From assembly GCA_026315105.1 (NCBI GenBank), contig CM048744.1:372895159-372959158 (forward strand): 64,000 bases of DNA. The letters run 5' to 3'. Source of the stretch: Locusta migratoria. Taxonomy: Eukaryota > Arthropoda > Insecta > Orthoptera > Acrididae. Below the pieces are notes generated by a model. The model saw nothing but the letters and a program-made list of their open reading frames with translations, was not told the origin of the DNA and searched no databases. This document shows positions 21,590 through 32,670 of the stretch, in pieces (the first letter of the stretch is position 1; each line of letters starts with the position of its first letter). The translations under genes were made by a program, and so were the position numbers.

Positions 21590-22480
21590 ATATTACATTA
21601 GATTAGCTGTTTGTTCCATGGATTCATTACAGGCTGTAATAATAATACTAACAGTATTGAATACATATATCATTTGAGTAGAAGACGTTGTCCAGCAGTA
21701 AGTCTTTCAGGCTCCTCTTAAAGTGATCTTTATTTGTAGCTAAATGTTTTTATGGTTGCTGAAATTATTGAAAAAGTGTGTTCTTGATTAGTGGATACCT
21801 TTTGGAACTAAAGTAAAAATTAGATTAGATTAGTATTTGTTCCACATGCCATGAAGATGAGATATCATAATGATGTGGAATGTGTCAATTTAGTAAATGA
21901 AAATATTACATGACACACAATTTTTTTTTAATTTTATTTTTCTAATTTTTATTATTTCATCAGTTAATTCTTGTTTGTCAGGTGTGATTACTATACTTGT
22001 ATCATCAGCAAAAGGAAGTAGCTTTACATCAAGTGAATATAAAATGGAAAATCATTAATACATATTATGGTCATGGTGTAGATTGTTTTTGTTCCTATGT
22101 TCCTTCTACTGTAGGAACTGCTCTGTTGGTTGGAAAAAGGGATATATTATTTATGAAAAATGTCATTAAAGAATAAATATACTGAGAGGCAGAAGTTAGT
22201 ACATCCAGTTGTTTGGAGAGGCTTCTACAGTTTGTGAAATTACTCCACCAATAACATGTGTTACACTCGGAAAACTTTTATTTGACTTTAAGAGTTCCCT
22301 CGAAATATTATGCCATGTGACATTATGGTATGACGCAAGTAAAGTATGCAAGCTTTTTTATTTTTATGTTGCCTACATCTGCAAATACAGAGTTGTCACA
22401 GCATTTCTGTCGTGTGCTCCTCCCAAATAAATTTTGTTTTAAAGTTGTAATCCCAGGAATTTAATACTGTCAACCCCTAC
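21590..22480 (-). repeat. Dispersed repeat with a possible LINE RT trace
   Basis: Contains twice-repeated attagattag openings (21598 and 21822 regions). On the minus strand near 22030-21966 it reads LPFADDTSIVITPDKQEL, which looks like the FADD motif of a LINE RT. No other RT block is recognised around it, so the call is weak. Confidence 0.4.
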
Positions 22481-22767
22481 TATCTGTTCTACATGCATAT
22501 GCTAGACGGAAACCTTTTACATGTTATTTTAATGAATGATAATGCAGTTGCTGGCACAGCTTGGTAGTTTCCTGCAATGCCTTCGAATAGGTCTATTATT
22601 TCATGTCATATACTAGCTACCAACGCTGGCTCCACACAGGTGGAATTTATGTTCTGTATTCTAAAAATCGATGTGGGTATGTAAAAAAGTAATATTTTAT
22701 GAATATCACTTTTATCAAAAAATATTTAGTAACTGAGTTGGTTACTTCAGAAACAATATATACATTA

Positions 22768-23022
22768 ATGAAACTTTCATCCTGCAGCGAAGTGTTTGCT
22801 GATATGAAACTTCCTGGCAAATTAAAATTGTGTGCCTGAATTGGGACTCGAACCTGGGACCTTTGGGAAGTAGGGGGCGAGGTACTGGCAGAAGTAAAGC
22901 TGTGAGGACGGACCGTGAGTCCTGTCGGGATAGCTCAATGGCAGAGCACTTGCCCGCAATAGGCAAAGGTACCAGGTTCGAATCCCAGTTCCGGCACACA
23001 ATTTTAATCTGACAGGAAGTTT
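22768..23022. repeat. Foldback element built from two inverted tRNA-like SINE ends
   Basis: 22806-22864 (minus orientation) and 22965-23022 (+ orientation) are inverted copies of a tRNA-like tail: gaaacttcctggcaaattaa on one side, its complement on the other. The right arm is preceded by a tRNA-like head, GGGATAGCTCAATGGCAGAG, and GGTTCGAATCCC (boxes A and B). The element at 56438-56597 is another copy of the same family in + orientation. Confidence 0.75.
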
Positions 23023-23399
23023 CTGTAACATATACATTTTTCCTTGGTTAGAGACAATGAAAATAAATTAAAAAAAAAATACCTGTACCATCTAATTCTT
23101 CATGGACTCTCATCATATCACACTTCTGTTCCTGGATGAAAAAATTAAAAAAAAATTAAAGATAAAACCCCCGTGCCTCCCTCCCAATACACCTCTAATC
23201 CTCTTTTTTATCCTCTCTTGGCCATTGCCTTCATTACATTCAATGCTGCGTCTCACATTCCCACCTATGAGAGCCTTTACAATCCATTAGACAATGCGGA
23301 ACTCTCCATCCCGACCCTTAGCCTGCATCCTTCCTCCTCCGGTACCGTCCTCACTCACTGTCAAGATGCTTATAGTGCTTGAGCGGCTACAGATGGTGG

Positions 23400-23560
23400 C
23401 CATATGTGTATAGTTGTCTGAGTAATTGTGTGAATGTATATGTTTCTTTTCCTGATGAAGCCCATGGCGAGAAATTTATGTTGAGTGAACGTGATTGTCT
23501 GTTTTACAAACTTGTCAGCAGCTCAACGAATGTCTTTACGGTGAGCTGATACCTGTCCTA
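23400..23560 (+). repeat. Dispersed repeat tail with CTGATGA motif
   Basis: CTGATGA at 23452-23458, then GCC/GGC (23460-23462 and 23466-23468), then GAGAAA. The following segment gttgagtgaacgtgattgtc recurs at about 25690-25715 (gttgagtgaatgtgattgtc), so the two are copies of one family. The copy at 25690 has lost the CTGATGA box. Confidence 0.6.
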
Positions 23561-23676
23561 CATTATCAACTCTTTTTATTTGTCGATTTAATGTACTTGA
23601 CTTTTATTTTTCATATATTGTAAATGTTCAACCAAGTGTCCTGAAGCATGAATTTTACATTTGTTTGAATTTACAG

Positions 23677-23839
23677 GTCTTACACTCCTGGCATACGTAT
23701 ATGGACCTATTGGGGTAATAGTTCTATGTAACATTATCCTCTTCATTTTAACTTCCATCAGAATTGCACAGCGTAAAAGAGAAACAGCTATGCTGAAGGG
23801 CGCTGATTCAAGACGACATGATGATTACAACAGACAGAG
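23677..23839 (+). CDS. Methuselah-like GPCR, exon with TM5 and ICL3
   Basis: The acceptor is gaatttacag (AG at 23675-23676) and the donor ag/gtaggt. The first two bases complete a Gly codon with the g at 7801. The protein reads LTLLAYVYGPIGVIVLCNII then LFILTSIRIAQRKRETAM, which is TM5 followed by the basic intracellular loop 3 of Mth-like receptors. KGADSRRHDDYNRQ continues the loop. It ends in phase 2 (ag), completed by g at 27259 to Arg. All intron phases are consistent. Confidence 0.95.
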
Positions 23840-24819
23840 GTAGGTGTAATCATATTTCTGGGAGGACTTTGCTATTTAATAGTCAATAATAATTAAGTTG
23901 AATGAAGAAGCATTTTTATTTATTGGTGTTAAAACAATTATTCCCTAAAATGGAATTATTATAGAGTTTTTAGTGCTAAAACTCGAAATGCTATTTCTTT
24001 CTTCAGATATTAAGAATATGCATAGAAAATAAGGACGACAGATTAATACTGAATGAGAGGAGAAAACGGGTGGACATACATGTATACTTAAGAAGAATTT
24101 TTGCACTTTACGAGAACCTTACAAATTGTTCAATAATCACCTAGGAATCCCTTTTGTGGAATGTTTTATGCACAACAGAACACAATATACCGCAAAAATT
24201 CTCCAAATAACCCTTACCGCGATGCATCTTTCAAACTGTAACAATACTACCAATGATGAATCACACGATTATATTGTGTTCTATCATAAAATCATGTCAG
24301 TTTCTTTGTGCCTCCTCCATATTAGTGACAGACAGGACTAATGAAGTTTAATAAGTGTGTTACTATAGTCGAGCCGAAATACAATGATCCCTGGTGCTTG
24401 CGCCAATCGGCTTTTTGCGCCAGCTGCGGTAGCAGACGGTTGGAGAAAGTCAAACGCGAACTTCCCTCTGCGCAAGCGCTCTGGCTGCACTGTGCACTTT
24501 ACCCAGTTCTGTCACACAACAGCAACCGTTAGCTATACTGCCCGGAAGTGAACTAACTATTTGGCAACGTTGCATTCTGTTTCTCCGAGTGGTGCGGTCT
24601 TCCAGCACGATTCCAGTGCCTTATGATAAACACGTACTCATTCACACACACACACTCACAGACACGATACATCATGACGTAGCAGTACATGCCGAAAAAG
24701 ATCACAGTAGTGCTCCATACACAAGGTATAAAAGGGCGCTTCATTGGCAGAGCCATCACATGTATTCCAATGATTCATGTGAAAAAGTTTCAGATGTGAT
24801 GACAGGAATTAACAGGCTA
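23840..24819 (+). other. Intron before the last exon, unassigned part
   Basis: Includes a GC-rich block at about 24390-24600 and short (CA)n near 24645. No coding or repeat family recognised. Confidence 0.5.
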
Positions 24820-25110
24820 TGAATGCAGAATGTTAGTTGGAGCTAGAAGTCTGTGACATTCAATTTCGGAAATCATTAGGAATATCAATGCTTGAGATCC
24901 ACAGTGTCAAGAGTACAAAATTTCATACACAGACAATACAATACATCCTGCGTTAAGGCGTGCAGCAGCAATGGGAGTGCCTTTGCCAGCAGCACACGAT
25001 AAACTGCAGAACCTCTCCTGAACTCTTGACCATATCGGTTGGGCAGTACATGGTTGTAAAACTGTGGCTGAGTTCAGCTTGTAGTGTTACCTCTGCAGAA
25101 TTTGAAATTC
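24820..25110 (+). mobile_element. Tc1-like transposon relic
   Basis: Nucleotide blocks gcagaatgttagttggagct, tttcggaaatcattagg, gagatccacagtgtcaagag and gagtgcctttgccagcagca ... tgaccatatcggttgg resemble the helix-turn-helix and start of the catalytic region of Tc1-like elements common in insects. The segment between them is deleted. No open frame remains. Recognition is from nucleotide pattern. Confidence 0.55.
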
Positions 25111-25629
25111 TGCAGGACCGTGTATGGTAAATGGTATTGTACCATCATTAAAAGAACTCTTTACTTTGTTGTAATTTAAGTAAAATTTTGTCTTCTGTCT
25201 TGATTCTTCCCTACAATTAAGATGACGCAATGTGAGGACCAGCTACTCTGATCCTTCTTTGCATAAATATAGTCGGACTCGTAATAATTCTGGAGAATGC
25301 TGTTTGGACAGATCAGAGAGAATAATTATAACGAGTAAATACTCTCAGAAACTTTACAGGAGATTTATAGAAGAATACACTCATTTATTCGTCTAAAGAA
25401 TACATTACGGACTCCAGCTTGAGACAAACAAACTCGTATTACAGCAGTCTCCAACAATACTCATCAAATTACATACTTATTCCTTGACATTAAAGTTCAT
25501 TTACATTGAAATTCACCTTACATAATACTTTTCATCAAAAAATAATTGATAACTAATCTTAAAAATAGAGACAAAAAGAATACAATTTTTGGCCAATGCT
25601 GTCATCAGAAAAAGGTACAAACAATGATA

Positions 25630-25755
25630 TGTCTCAGTGACTGTGTGAATGTATGTGTATCTTTTTAATAAAGGTCGTGGCCGAAAATGTAAGTTGAGTG
25701 AATGTGATTGTCTATTTTATATGCCCGTCTGCAGTTCAACAATCACCTTTAGGAT
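25630..25755 (+). repeat. Copy of the 23400-23560 repeat
   Basis: Shares gtgtgaatgtat, GGCCGAAAAT and gttgagtgaatgtgattgtc with the upstream copy. Confidence 0.6.
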
Positions 25756-25765
25756 AAGTAAAGCA

Positions 25766-26066
25766 GTCAACAATCTGAAGATTGGTTTGAACACCACAGT
25801 GCTTTACTAGGCATGGTCTCGTTTGGAGGTGGTACGCCGTTGCCTTCCTCCGACCTTCGAACCGACTTACCCAGCCAGTTATAGGGGGACCTACAATTTA
25901 ACGTGGGTTCCGAACCACGGTGCTACTCGGTATTTTTCACATGAGCAATACTGTCAGAGGTGAAAGAAGTGGAAAGTGACAGATAAAAATCCTAGGACGT
26001 GGCGGGGATCGAACCCGCGACCTTTGGATTTGTAGTCTGGCACTCTACCACTATGCAACCAAGGAG
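25766..26066 (-). mobile_element. Second SINE family, tRNA-derived
   Basis: On the minus strand the element starts with a tRNA-like head, CCTCCTTGGTTGCATAGTGG then TAGAG, and GGGTTCGATCCCCGCC (boxes A and B). A non-tRNA body of about 200 bp follows. It is unrelated to the 190-bp SINE. A free-standing tRNA gene is unlikely, because the cloverleaf 3' end runs into the body without a terminator. Confidence 0.7.
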
Positions 26067-26408
26067 GATAAGTTCCTATTTATCGTCTATTATTGACATT
26101 CCAATCTGGAATTTCCATTGTCATATATAGGTCTTCGTAGTAAATACAAACAACCAGTGTACGCCTCTTTGTATTTGGTGGTGAACCAAAACTTTGGGAA
26201 TGACACCAGATCACATTTTTTAATTTATGGACCTCATGTAAATCTATAGTTGCAGAAGGATAACTATGCAACTGAAATGAGCATATACCAATAAATAGGT
26301 ATTTTATAAATAAAATGCTCCCCACCTTCAATATCTACTTCATGGGAGAAAAAAGAATCTACCGATTCAAAATTATTCACCATACACACAAGGGACTAAA
26401 GAAGGGCG

Positions 26409-26605
26409 GCCACGGTGGCCGAGGGGACTGAGGCGCGCCAGTCACGGTCTGCACGGCCACTACGGTCGGGGGTTCAAATCCCCCCTCGGGCATGGATATT
26501 TGTGCCGTACTTAGTCTTAGCTAGTTCATAAGTAGTTTGTAAGCTTAGGGACTGATGACCCCGTAGTTAAGGCCCATAAGTTCTACAAACATTTGAACAT
26601 TTTTT
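26409..26605 (+). mobile_element. tRNA-derived SINE
   Basis: Standard family member with box B GGGGGTTCAAATCCCCC and the usual tail ending ACATTT followed by T-run. Short imperfect flanking match aaagaagg/atagaagg. Confidence 0.93.
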
Positions 26606-27258
26606 TTTTATAGAAGGAAAACTTTTGTGAATGACAGGAAACATCGCTTGATAACAATTTGACACATCCTACATGAGAATTTGTGGAATAGATGATACTT
26701 CTAATATGACATGGCGCAGTTATTTTAAAGCACACACAAAGAGCATGTCTACATCCAACAATATCACAGCCAAGATGACAAATTCATACGCCCATATTAC
26801 CCTGTATAAGAACAGTGTAAAAACTTTGTTCTCGTTTTTACATGTAAAAGTGTGAGAACAGTTTCTAAATAGCAAAGTGATGTCCTAATATTCATGTAGT
26901 TCTAAGAACATTTTCAATCTCTTTCAGAAAAAAAAAAATTCTAAATATATCTGATGGAATTATAGATACTTATCACCTCTTTTACGAAATAATGGTCTAG
27001 CATTGATTTAAGACTTTTTTAACTATGTAAAACACGTCATTGAAAGTATAAATCGATGAATGAATTTGATTCTAATGTATGACACAGTAATTTGGTACCG
27101 AATTAAGGAATTGTTTACTAATATCTACCAAATTAATTGTTAATTTTTGACAGGGCTGATGATTCATTAAACAACGCTCTGTTACAGCAGTTAAATAGAT
27201 TTCTTTACAATTTAAATGTTTATTTATATAAGACTGATGTTCATATATTTATCTGCAG

Positions 27259-27592
27259 GTTAAATCTGTACCTGAAACTTTTCCTTGTCATGGGCATCAA
27301 CTGGTCGATGGAAGTAATATCAGGGATGGTTGGTGGCCCTGAATATGTGTGGTACGTTACAGACATCTGCAACGCACTTCAGGGTGTGCTCATATTTGTT
27401 ATATTCGTTTGTAAAGGCAATATTCGTCGCATGCTTATGGAAAAATTCTGCATAAAGAGGGCTTCGACAAAACTCAGCAAATCAGCTGTGGTGACCTACT
27501 CGACAAGAACTATCCCACCTCGTTTGTCACATGGAGTGACAAATAATAAAGTTACAGTCAACAGCAATGGAGATGACAGAGATGTACCTTGA
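27259..27592 (+). CDS. Methuselah-like GPCR, terminal exon with TM6, TM7 and C-tail
   Basis: The acceptor tatttatctgcag ends at 27258, and the first base completes Arg with ag of the previous exon. The protein reads LNLYLKLFLVMGINWSMEVI (TM6), GGPEYVWYVTDICNALQG (the conserved GGP-W-D-N-QG block of Mth-like ECL3/TM7), VLIFVIFVCKGNIRRMLMEK (end of TM7 and helix 8). A Ser/Thr-rich tail with TIPPRLSHGV ends at TGA 27590-27592. No defects. Together with the other three exons the window encodes about 250 residues of intact receptor C-terminus. A possible polyadenylation signal aataaa lies at about 27897. Confidence 0.95.
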
Positions 27593-27716
27593 AAACAAAA
27601 GACTGAAATAGCGTCCACATTTGCAAATCTGGAATATTTGCAACAATGAAAATTGCTTCTGACAGGTTCTAATGATAAAAGTAACACAGAAGAATGGGGA
27701 AACCAATTCTCTGCTT

Positions 27717-28345
27717 TCCTCTGATATACACGTAAAATGTCTTCATAGTACATAAATGACTTGAATAGATGCTTCATAAACATCGACACAGCTATGTTCT
27801 TATATATGACTGCATGCACAAGTATGGTTTTATTATGTTTCTACAATTGCAGACAGACAATACTTGCATTATAATACAATAATTGTTGTGGGTCAAAATA
27901 AAAAATGAATTTCAATCCTCAAGCAACATTTGAAGTGTTTTATGAGTAACAAATATGCCTCCATTTACTGTTAGAACAGAATGAAATACTAATGCTTCTC
28001 AGGAATGTTCAGTTAGTTGGTCTGTTAAACATTCTATAATTGACCAACAAACTGAAACATTCCTGACAAGGATTAGTATTTTGTTCTGCCCTAACAGTAA
28101 ATGGAGGCGTATTTCTACTCATAAAACACTTCAAATGTTGCTTTAGGATTGAAATTAATCTGTTATTTTGAACCACAACAATGTATTATAATGCAAGTAT
28201 TGTCTGTCTGTAGTTGTAGATAAGTAACATTCGTGTGCATGCAGTCATAAATAAGTACATAGATGTGTTAATGTTTATGAAGCATCTATTGCAAGTCATT
28301 TATGTATTAATCACTGTTAAGACATTTTCCATGTATATCAAAGGA
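27717..28345. repeat. Inverted duplication in the receptor 3' flank, arms about 305 bp
   Basis: The left arm 27717-28022 and right arm 28042-28345 pair around a 19-nt loop. Matching landmarks are ctgcatgcac/gtgcatgcag, gacagacaatacttgcat with its complement, and ccatttactgttag with its complement. The arms differ by scattered substitutions and small indels. The left arm begins 125 nt past the stop codon and so probably is, or derives from, 3' UTR. Confidence 0.9.
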
Positions 28346-28587
28346 ACCTACAACAATAATTTTTTGTCTTATTCAAAGGTACTGTAAACCAAATGAGATG
28401 AAGTAGAAATGTTAGTATTGACAACTGGCACACAAAATCACTTTATGCACCAAGCAGGTGCATGTAATAATGTACAAATTAATTGTGTTAAAGGCAAAAG
28501 GCTATGTACGAACATCCATAGGTATCTTAATAAACAAATATATACAACTGTAACTGGTATCTTGAAATGCACGTGTCTGCAACCAAA

Positions 28588-29035
28588 TGTTGACCACAAT
28601 AAGCTTTTGTTTAAAAAGCATTACTGGTTTCTCTTCCTGCAGATGCATTATCAGGTGCTTCTAAGCTTTTTTGTAAAGTTATGTTTGTGCCTCTTAGCCA
28701 CGCCCCCAGCATCCATGTCAGATGATTAAAAATATTGATGCTGCTATATAACATTCACTTTAAAATGATGAAAAAGGTTAACACTGCTGTGGTTGTCATA
28801 CATAAATCGTACTGATGGCAGAGGGTAGTCAAAACTTTTGCCATAAGCTGACTGTGTCATGTGGCACTGCCTAGGTAGCAATGTTCATTATTTTAATCAT
28901 CTGACATGAACAATGGGGAGTGGCTAAAAGGCACACACATAACTTTTAAAAATGTTTATAAGCACCTAATGAATCGCCTGCAGGATGTGAAACCAGTAGT
29001 GATTTTTCAATGAAAGTTTATTGCAATGAAATCAG
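28588..29035. repeat. Palindromic PLE-like repeat with a hammerhead-like motif in each arm
   Basis: The left arm 28588-28750 (minus) and right arm about 28875-29035 (+) are inverted copies (cctcttagccacgccccc against the complement of ggggagtggctaaaagg). Minus-strand motif 28616-28660: AAGCAC, CTGATAA, GAAAC, CA, GTA, ATGCTT. Plus motif 28960-29004: AAGCAC, CTAATGA, GAAAC, CA, GTA, GTGATT. Each has a substituted core base, so both are probably inactive. Confidence 0.75.
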
Positions 29036-29577
29036 ACTTATTTTTCACAATGATAATCATAACTCACAGAGCTTTCCATCTACATTTCACTTCATGATAT
29101 TTATTCACATTTCAAATTAAAATGTATCTATGTTAAGCAATGAAAGAGAGAACAATAGCTATTTATAATCAAGCTAATGAGAAAAACACAGATACAAATG
29201 CTGCACATAAAAATATAATAAATAAGGGATATGATACCTATAGTTAAATAAAACTATTTTTTAATTAAGTTCAGGACTGTAACTGACAAATATAAAAGGC
29301 TGTAAAAGTGACAGATAAATATTGTACATGAGAAACTGAAGCTGTACATCCATTATCAATGAGTTAATGAACTAATTTTCTTTTTAAGAGCACTGCATTG
29401 TGGAAAACATCTGTATGTCATTACAGCTTCTTCATCATCATTGTTTACAATGGTCTAAAATGACTCTTTTGACTCCTAATCAACGTAAATCTTTGCTTGT
29501 TTAGTTACTTAGTTAGGAAAACATCATTTCAATACAATTATAAGTTTCCGGTTTATTTCTGCCATAGAACATTCAAG
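29036..29577. other. Unassigned AT-rich
   Basis: No gene or repeat recognised. Confidence 0.5.
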
Positions 29578-29589
29578 AATGACATTACT

Positions 29590-30986
29590 GTAAACTTTAA
29601 AATTCTCCCGGCGGATCGAATATTCATAGAAGTTTCGGGTATGCAGCCGGTCGTCGTCTAAAACATCACACGATATTTCGGCCAGACACCTGCTAGCCAT
29701 GGGTAGCCCCCTGTCTCCCATGGTGGCTAACCTTTTTATGGAGGACTTCGAGGAACGAGTCCTTGAATCAGCACCCCGTAAACCTACGGTGTTTTGGAGG
29801 TATGTAGATGATACTTTATTGTTTGGCCTCATGGAGAAGATAATCTAAAGAAGTTTTTACACCATCTCAACTCTCTTCATGATAACATCCAGTTCACGAT
29901 GGAAGTAGAGCAAAATGGATGCTTACCTTTTTTGGATGTTTTAGTTAAAAGGAAGAATGATGGCTCTTTGGGACACTCAGTTTATCGGAAGCCAACTCAT
30001 ACTGATTTATATTTACAGGCTTCAAGTTGTCACCATCCGTCGCAAACCAGTAGTGTCCTTAAAACACTTGTTCACAGAGCCCATACAATCTCAGATGCTG
30101 ATAATCTGCCACAAGAGCTGGCTCACCTCCAGCAAGTGTTTCGAGACAATGGATAATCTAACCAGCAAATAAGTAAGGCACTCTCACTTAGAAAGAAGAA
30201 CAAGAAAGTGGAGACACACCGGCAAAATCCCTTGCTTTTCTTCCGTTTGTGGGCAATATTTCTTTTAAAATAGCAAGAATTCTCCATAATTTTCAAGTGA
30301 AAATAATTTTCCGCCCACCATCCAAAATTTCAGACTTGCTGGGTTCGGTTAAGGATGACCTGTTGTTACGTAAGGTTGGTGTCTAGAAAGTTCCCTGCCA
30401 ATGTGGGATGGCTTATATAGGCCAGACTACGCGCACTGTTGAAGAACGTTGCAGTGAACACAAACGCAACACACGCCTTTTACATCCAAGCAAGTCTGCT
30501 ATTGCTGAACATTGCATTTCCACCGGACACTCTATGGAGTACGATAAAACGGTAATTTTGACAACTGCAACTTCTTTTTGGGACTCCATTATCAAAGAAT
30601 CTGTGGAAATACGTGTCGCGGAAAATTTGATGAATCGGGATAGTGGCTACAATCTTGACAAAGCATGGAATCCCGTCATTACTAAAATTTGCTTAGATCG
30701 AAGAGGACGGAGAGCGCCGACGTCGGCTGTGAGCGGCAGTGGCAGTGGAGAGGACAGCTGAACTCCGCGGCTCCACCAGCGAGGGCGCTGCTGTCCGGCA
30801 GTGTGGCCTGTCTGTTTATGTTTTGACGTATGCGCTGTAACCGCCAAGTTTTCTATATATAGTGGAACGCTGGACGCACTCTTCAGTCTTCATTGACTCA
30901 CCTGAAGATGGCTAGCAGGTGTCTGGCCGAAATATCGTGTGATGTTTTAGACGACGACCGGCTGCATACCCGAAACTTCTATGAAT
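29590..30986 (+). mobile_element. Truncated Penelope-like element with GIY-YIG nuclease and 78-bp terminal inverted repeats
   Basis: Target duplication aatgacatta(c/t)t is at 29578-29589 and 30987-30998. Inverted repeats 29623-29700 and 30908-30985 are perfect over 78 bp. The body starts within the RT: LAMGSPLSPMVANLFMEDFE, then VFWRYVDDTLLFG (catalytic YVDD), a frameshift near 29850, then NGCLPFLDVLVKRK and HSVYRKPTHTDLYLQ. The C-terminal GIY-YIG domain follows after degraded frames: MAYIGQTTRTVEERCSEHKR, AIAEHCISTGH and RVAENLMNRDSGYNLDKAWN. A 5'-truncated PLE copy preceded by an inverted copy of its own end is a known product of PLE retrotransposition. Confidence 0.92.
30408..30761 (+). 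pseudogene. GIY-YIG endonuclease domain of the PLE
   Basis: The GIY block here reads AYIGQTTR, with the Arg of the family in TVEERCSEHKR. The AIAEHC and DWDSI-like FWDSIIKESVEIRVAEN segments follow, ending in NPVITK. PLEs use this nuclease to nick the target. The domain itself is open, but it is separated from the RT by frameshifts. Confidence 0.9.
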
Positions 30987-31135
30987 AATGACATTATTGT
31001 TAGTAAATTACTCGTCATTCACTTTGTTCCTTCCAGAATGTTTAAGGGCATGAAATACATGACCTAATTTAATAAATTAATGCACACATATGGTTATTGT
31101 TGGTATGATTACTGAAGGTAATGTAAGGTGTCACT

Positions 31136-31152
31136 GTGTGTGTGTGTGTGTG

Positions 31153-31207
<55 letters not shown>
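31136..31207. repeat. (TG)n-(GA)n compound microsatellite
   Basis: TG repeat followed by a long uninterrupted GA tract. Confidence 0.97.
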
Positions 31208-31210
<3 letters not shown>

Positions 31211-32514
31211 TTATTTATAAACTTGAAAAATGCCTCGTGTTATGATTGTCAGTATTTTAAGTCATTTTACAAGATAGATTACATATATTTATCATAGTAT
31301 TGTAATATAACTTATCAAGTACATCTAAATATTGTAGAAGACTTTTGTTTCATCATAGTTTTTGTATAAAGGTCAAAATAATAAATATGTATTTAAGTTT
31401 TTCCCATTTTTCTGTAATGATTGTTGATGAACCCCATAGACAAATAATTACGCCTTTATAGAACAGTTGCTCTACAATTGGGTTAACAGCATTTCATATA
31501 GATGAAATTACTTCAAATATGTCATGGTACTAAAAAATTTATATTTGATACAATACTTTCCTCTCTGTCTCATTTGCAGAGTTAATCATAACACAATAAT
31601 TAATAACAAGTGATAGTACTCAAACTGTATGATTCATATTATTAACTTTGAATGATATAAAAAGAAAGGTTCCTTTACATACATTTAAATAACAATACAA
31701 TATCATATAAATGATGCACTTCCAATAAATACTGAATTATACAGTTTGAAGTTTTCTCCCTGGTCACTAATCTTCAGATCCTTGAGTCCTACAATTAACA
31801 TCAGCTCATAAAAGACAGATTCTGTTTGTGTATTAATCCATAACCCACCTTAAACAGATTTGGTGCTCCTCAGTTTGCTAATATTTCTCAAGATATAGAA
31901 AGGGCTTAAAAGATTATGCAACATTAAAGAGATTTTTTTTTACCATTTCATGAAGATCCTAGTACGGTAACTAGATGCCATATCTTATTATCTTCGGTCT
32001 AGTTTATAGGTAAAGCATCCATTTCATCTAGTACTCTTCAGACAAGAATGCTACACTCCTTAACGCAGACTTCCAGATTTACAATGACCCCAAAACACCC
32101 TGTAACAGCTCATATGCATTCAGAATTCCACAATGGGTATGAATTTTAGTCAAGATTGTAGCGCCATGTTATAATGTAGCAGTTAACCTCACTCTGAGAT
32201 GTTAGTCACAAATAAGATAGAGTTGCATATACCACCTATCTTCTTATGTTTCTCTCCTTTCTGTGCAGAAAGATGGAGATTACGATCAGGCTTGCAGTGT
32301 CTGTGTAAAAAGTAAATGTGATTCCATTACTACAGAGAAGTGGGTGAACTGATCTCTAGTCACCACTGTGAATAGCTTAGATGAATGAATTGGACAAGAA
32401 TCCAAAGAATTTCTTTTTGTAGGATCTGCTCAGTCTTTCATGGCATGAAATGCAAGGGTAGATATTACAAAAATACAACTGTGAATAATCTTAAATAAAT
32501 AGACTATTTTTAAC
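31208..32514. other. Unassigned AT-rich, 1.3 kb
   Basis: No gene, structured repeat or TE family recognised on either strand. Confidence 0.55.
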
Positions 32515-32622
32515 TTGATGGGTTGCTACTCACCACATAAATGTCTCAATGAGCCGCCAAAAGGCACACAGAAAAAATTTCAAATTTTCGTTATGGCCAT
32601 CATCAGTCAGAATCCCCCCCCC

Positions 32623-32670
<48 letters not shown>

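Noticed and set aside
22921..22995. Free-standing tRNA gene
   Set aside because: Boxes A and B are present, but the sequence is part of a SINE end shared with 56438-56597, and no terminator or proper acceptor pairing is evident.
25980..26066. Functional tRNA on the minus strand
   Set aside because: tRNA-like head of a second SINE; its 3' side runs into the SINE body.
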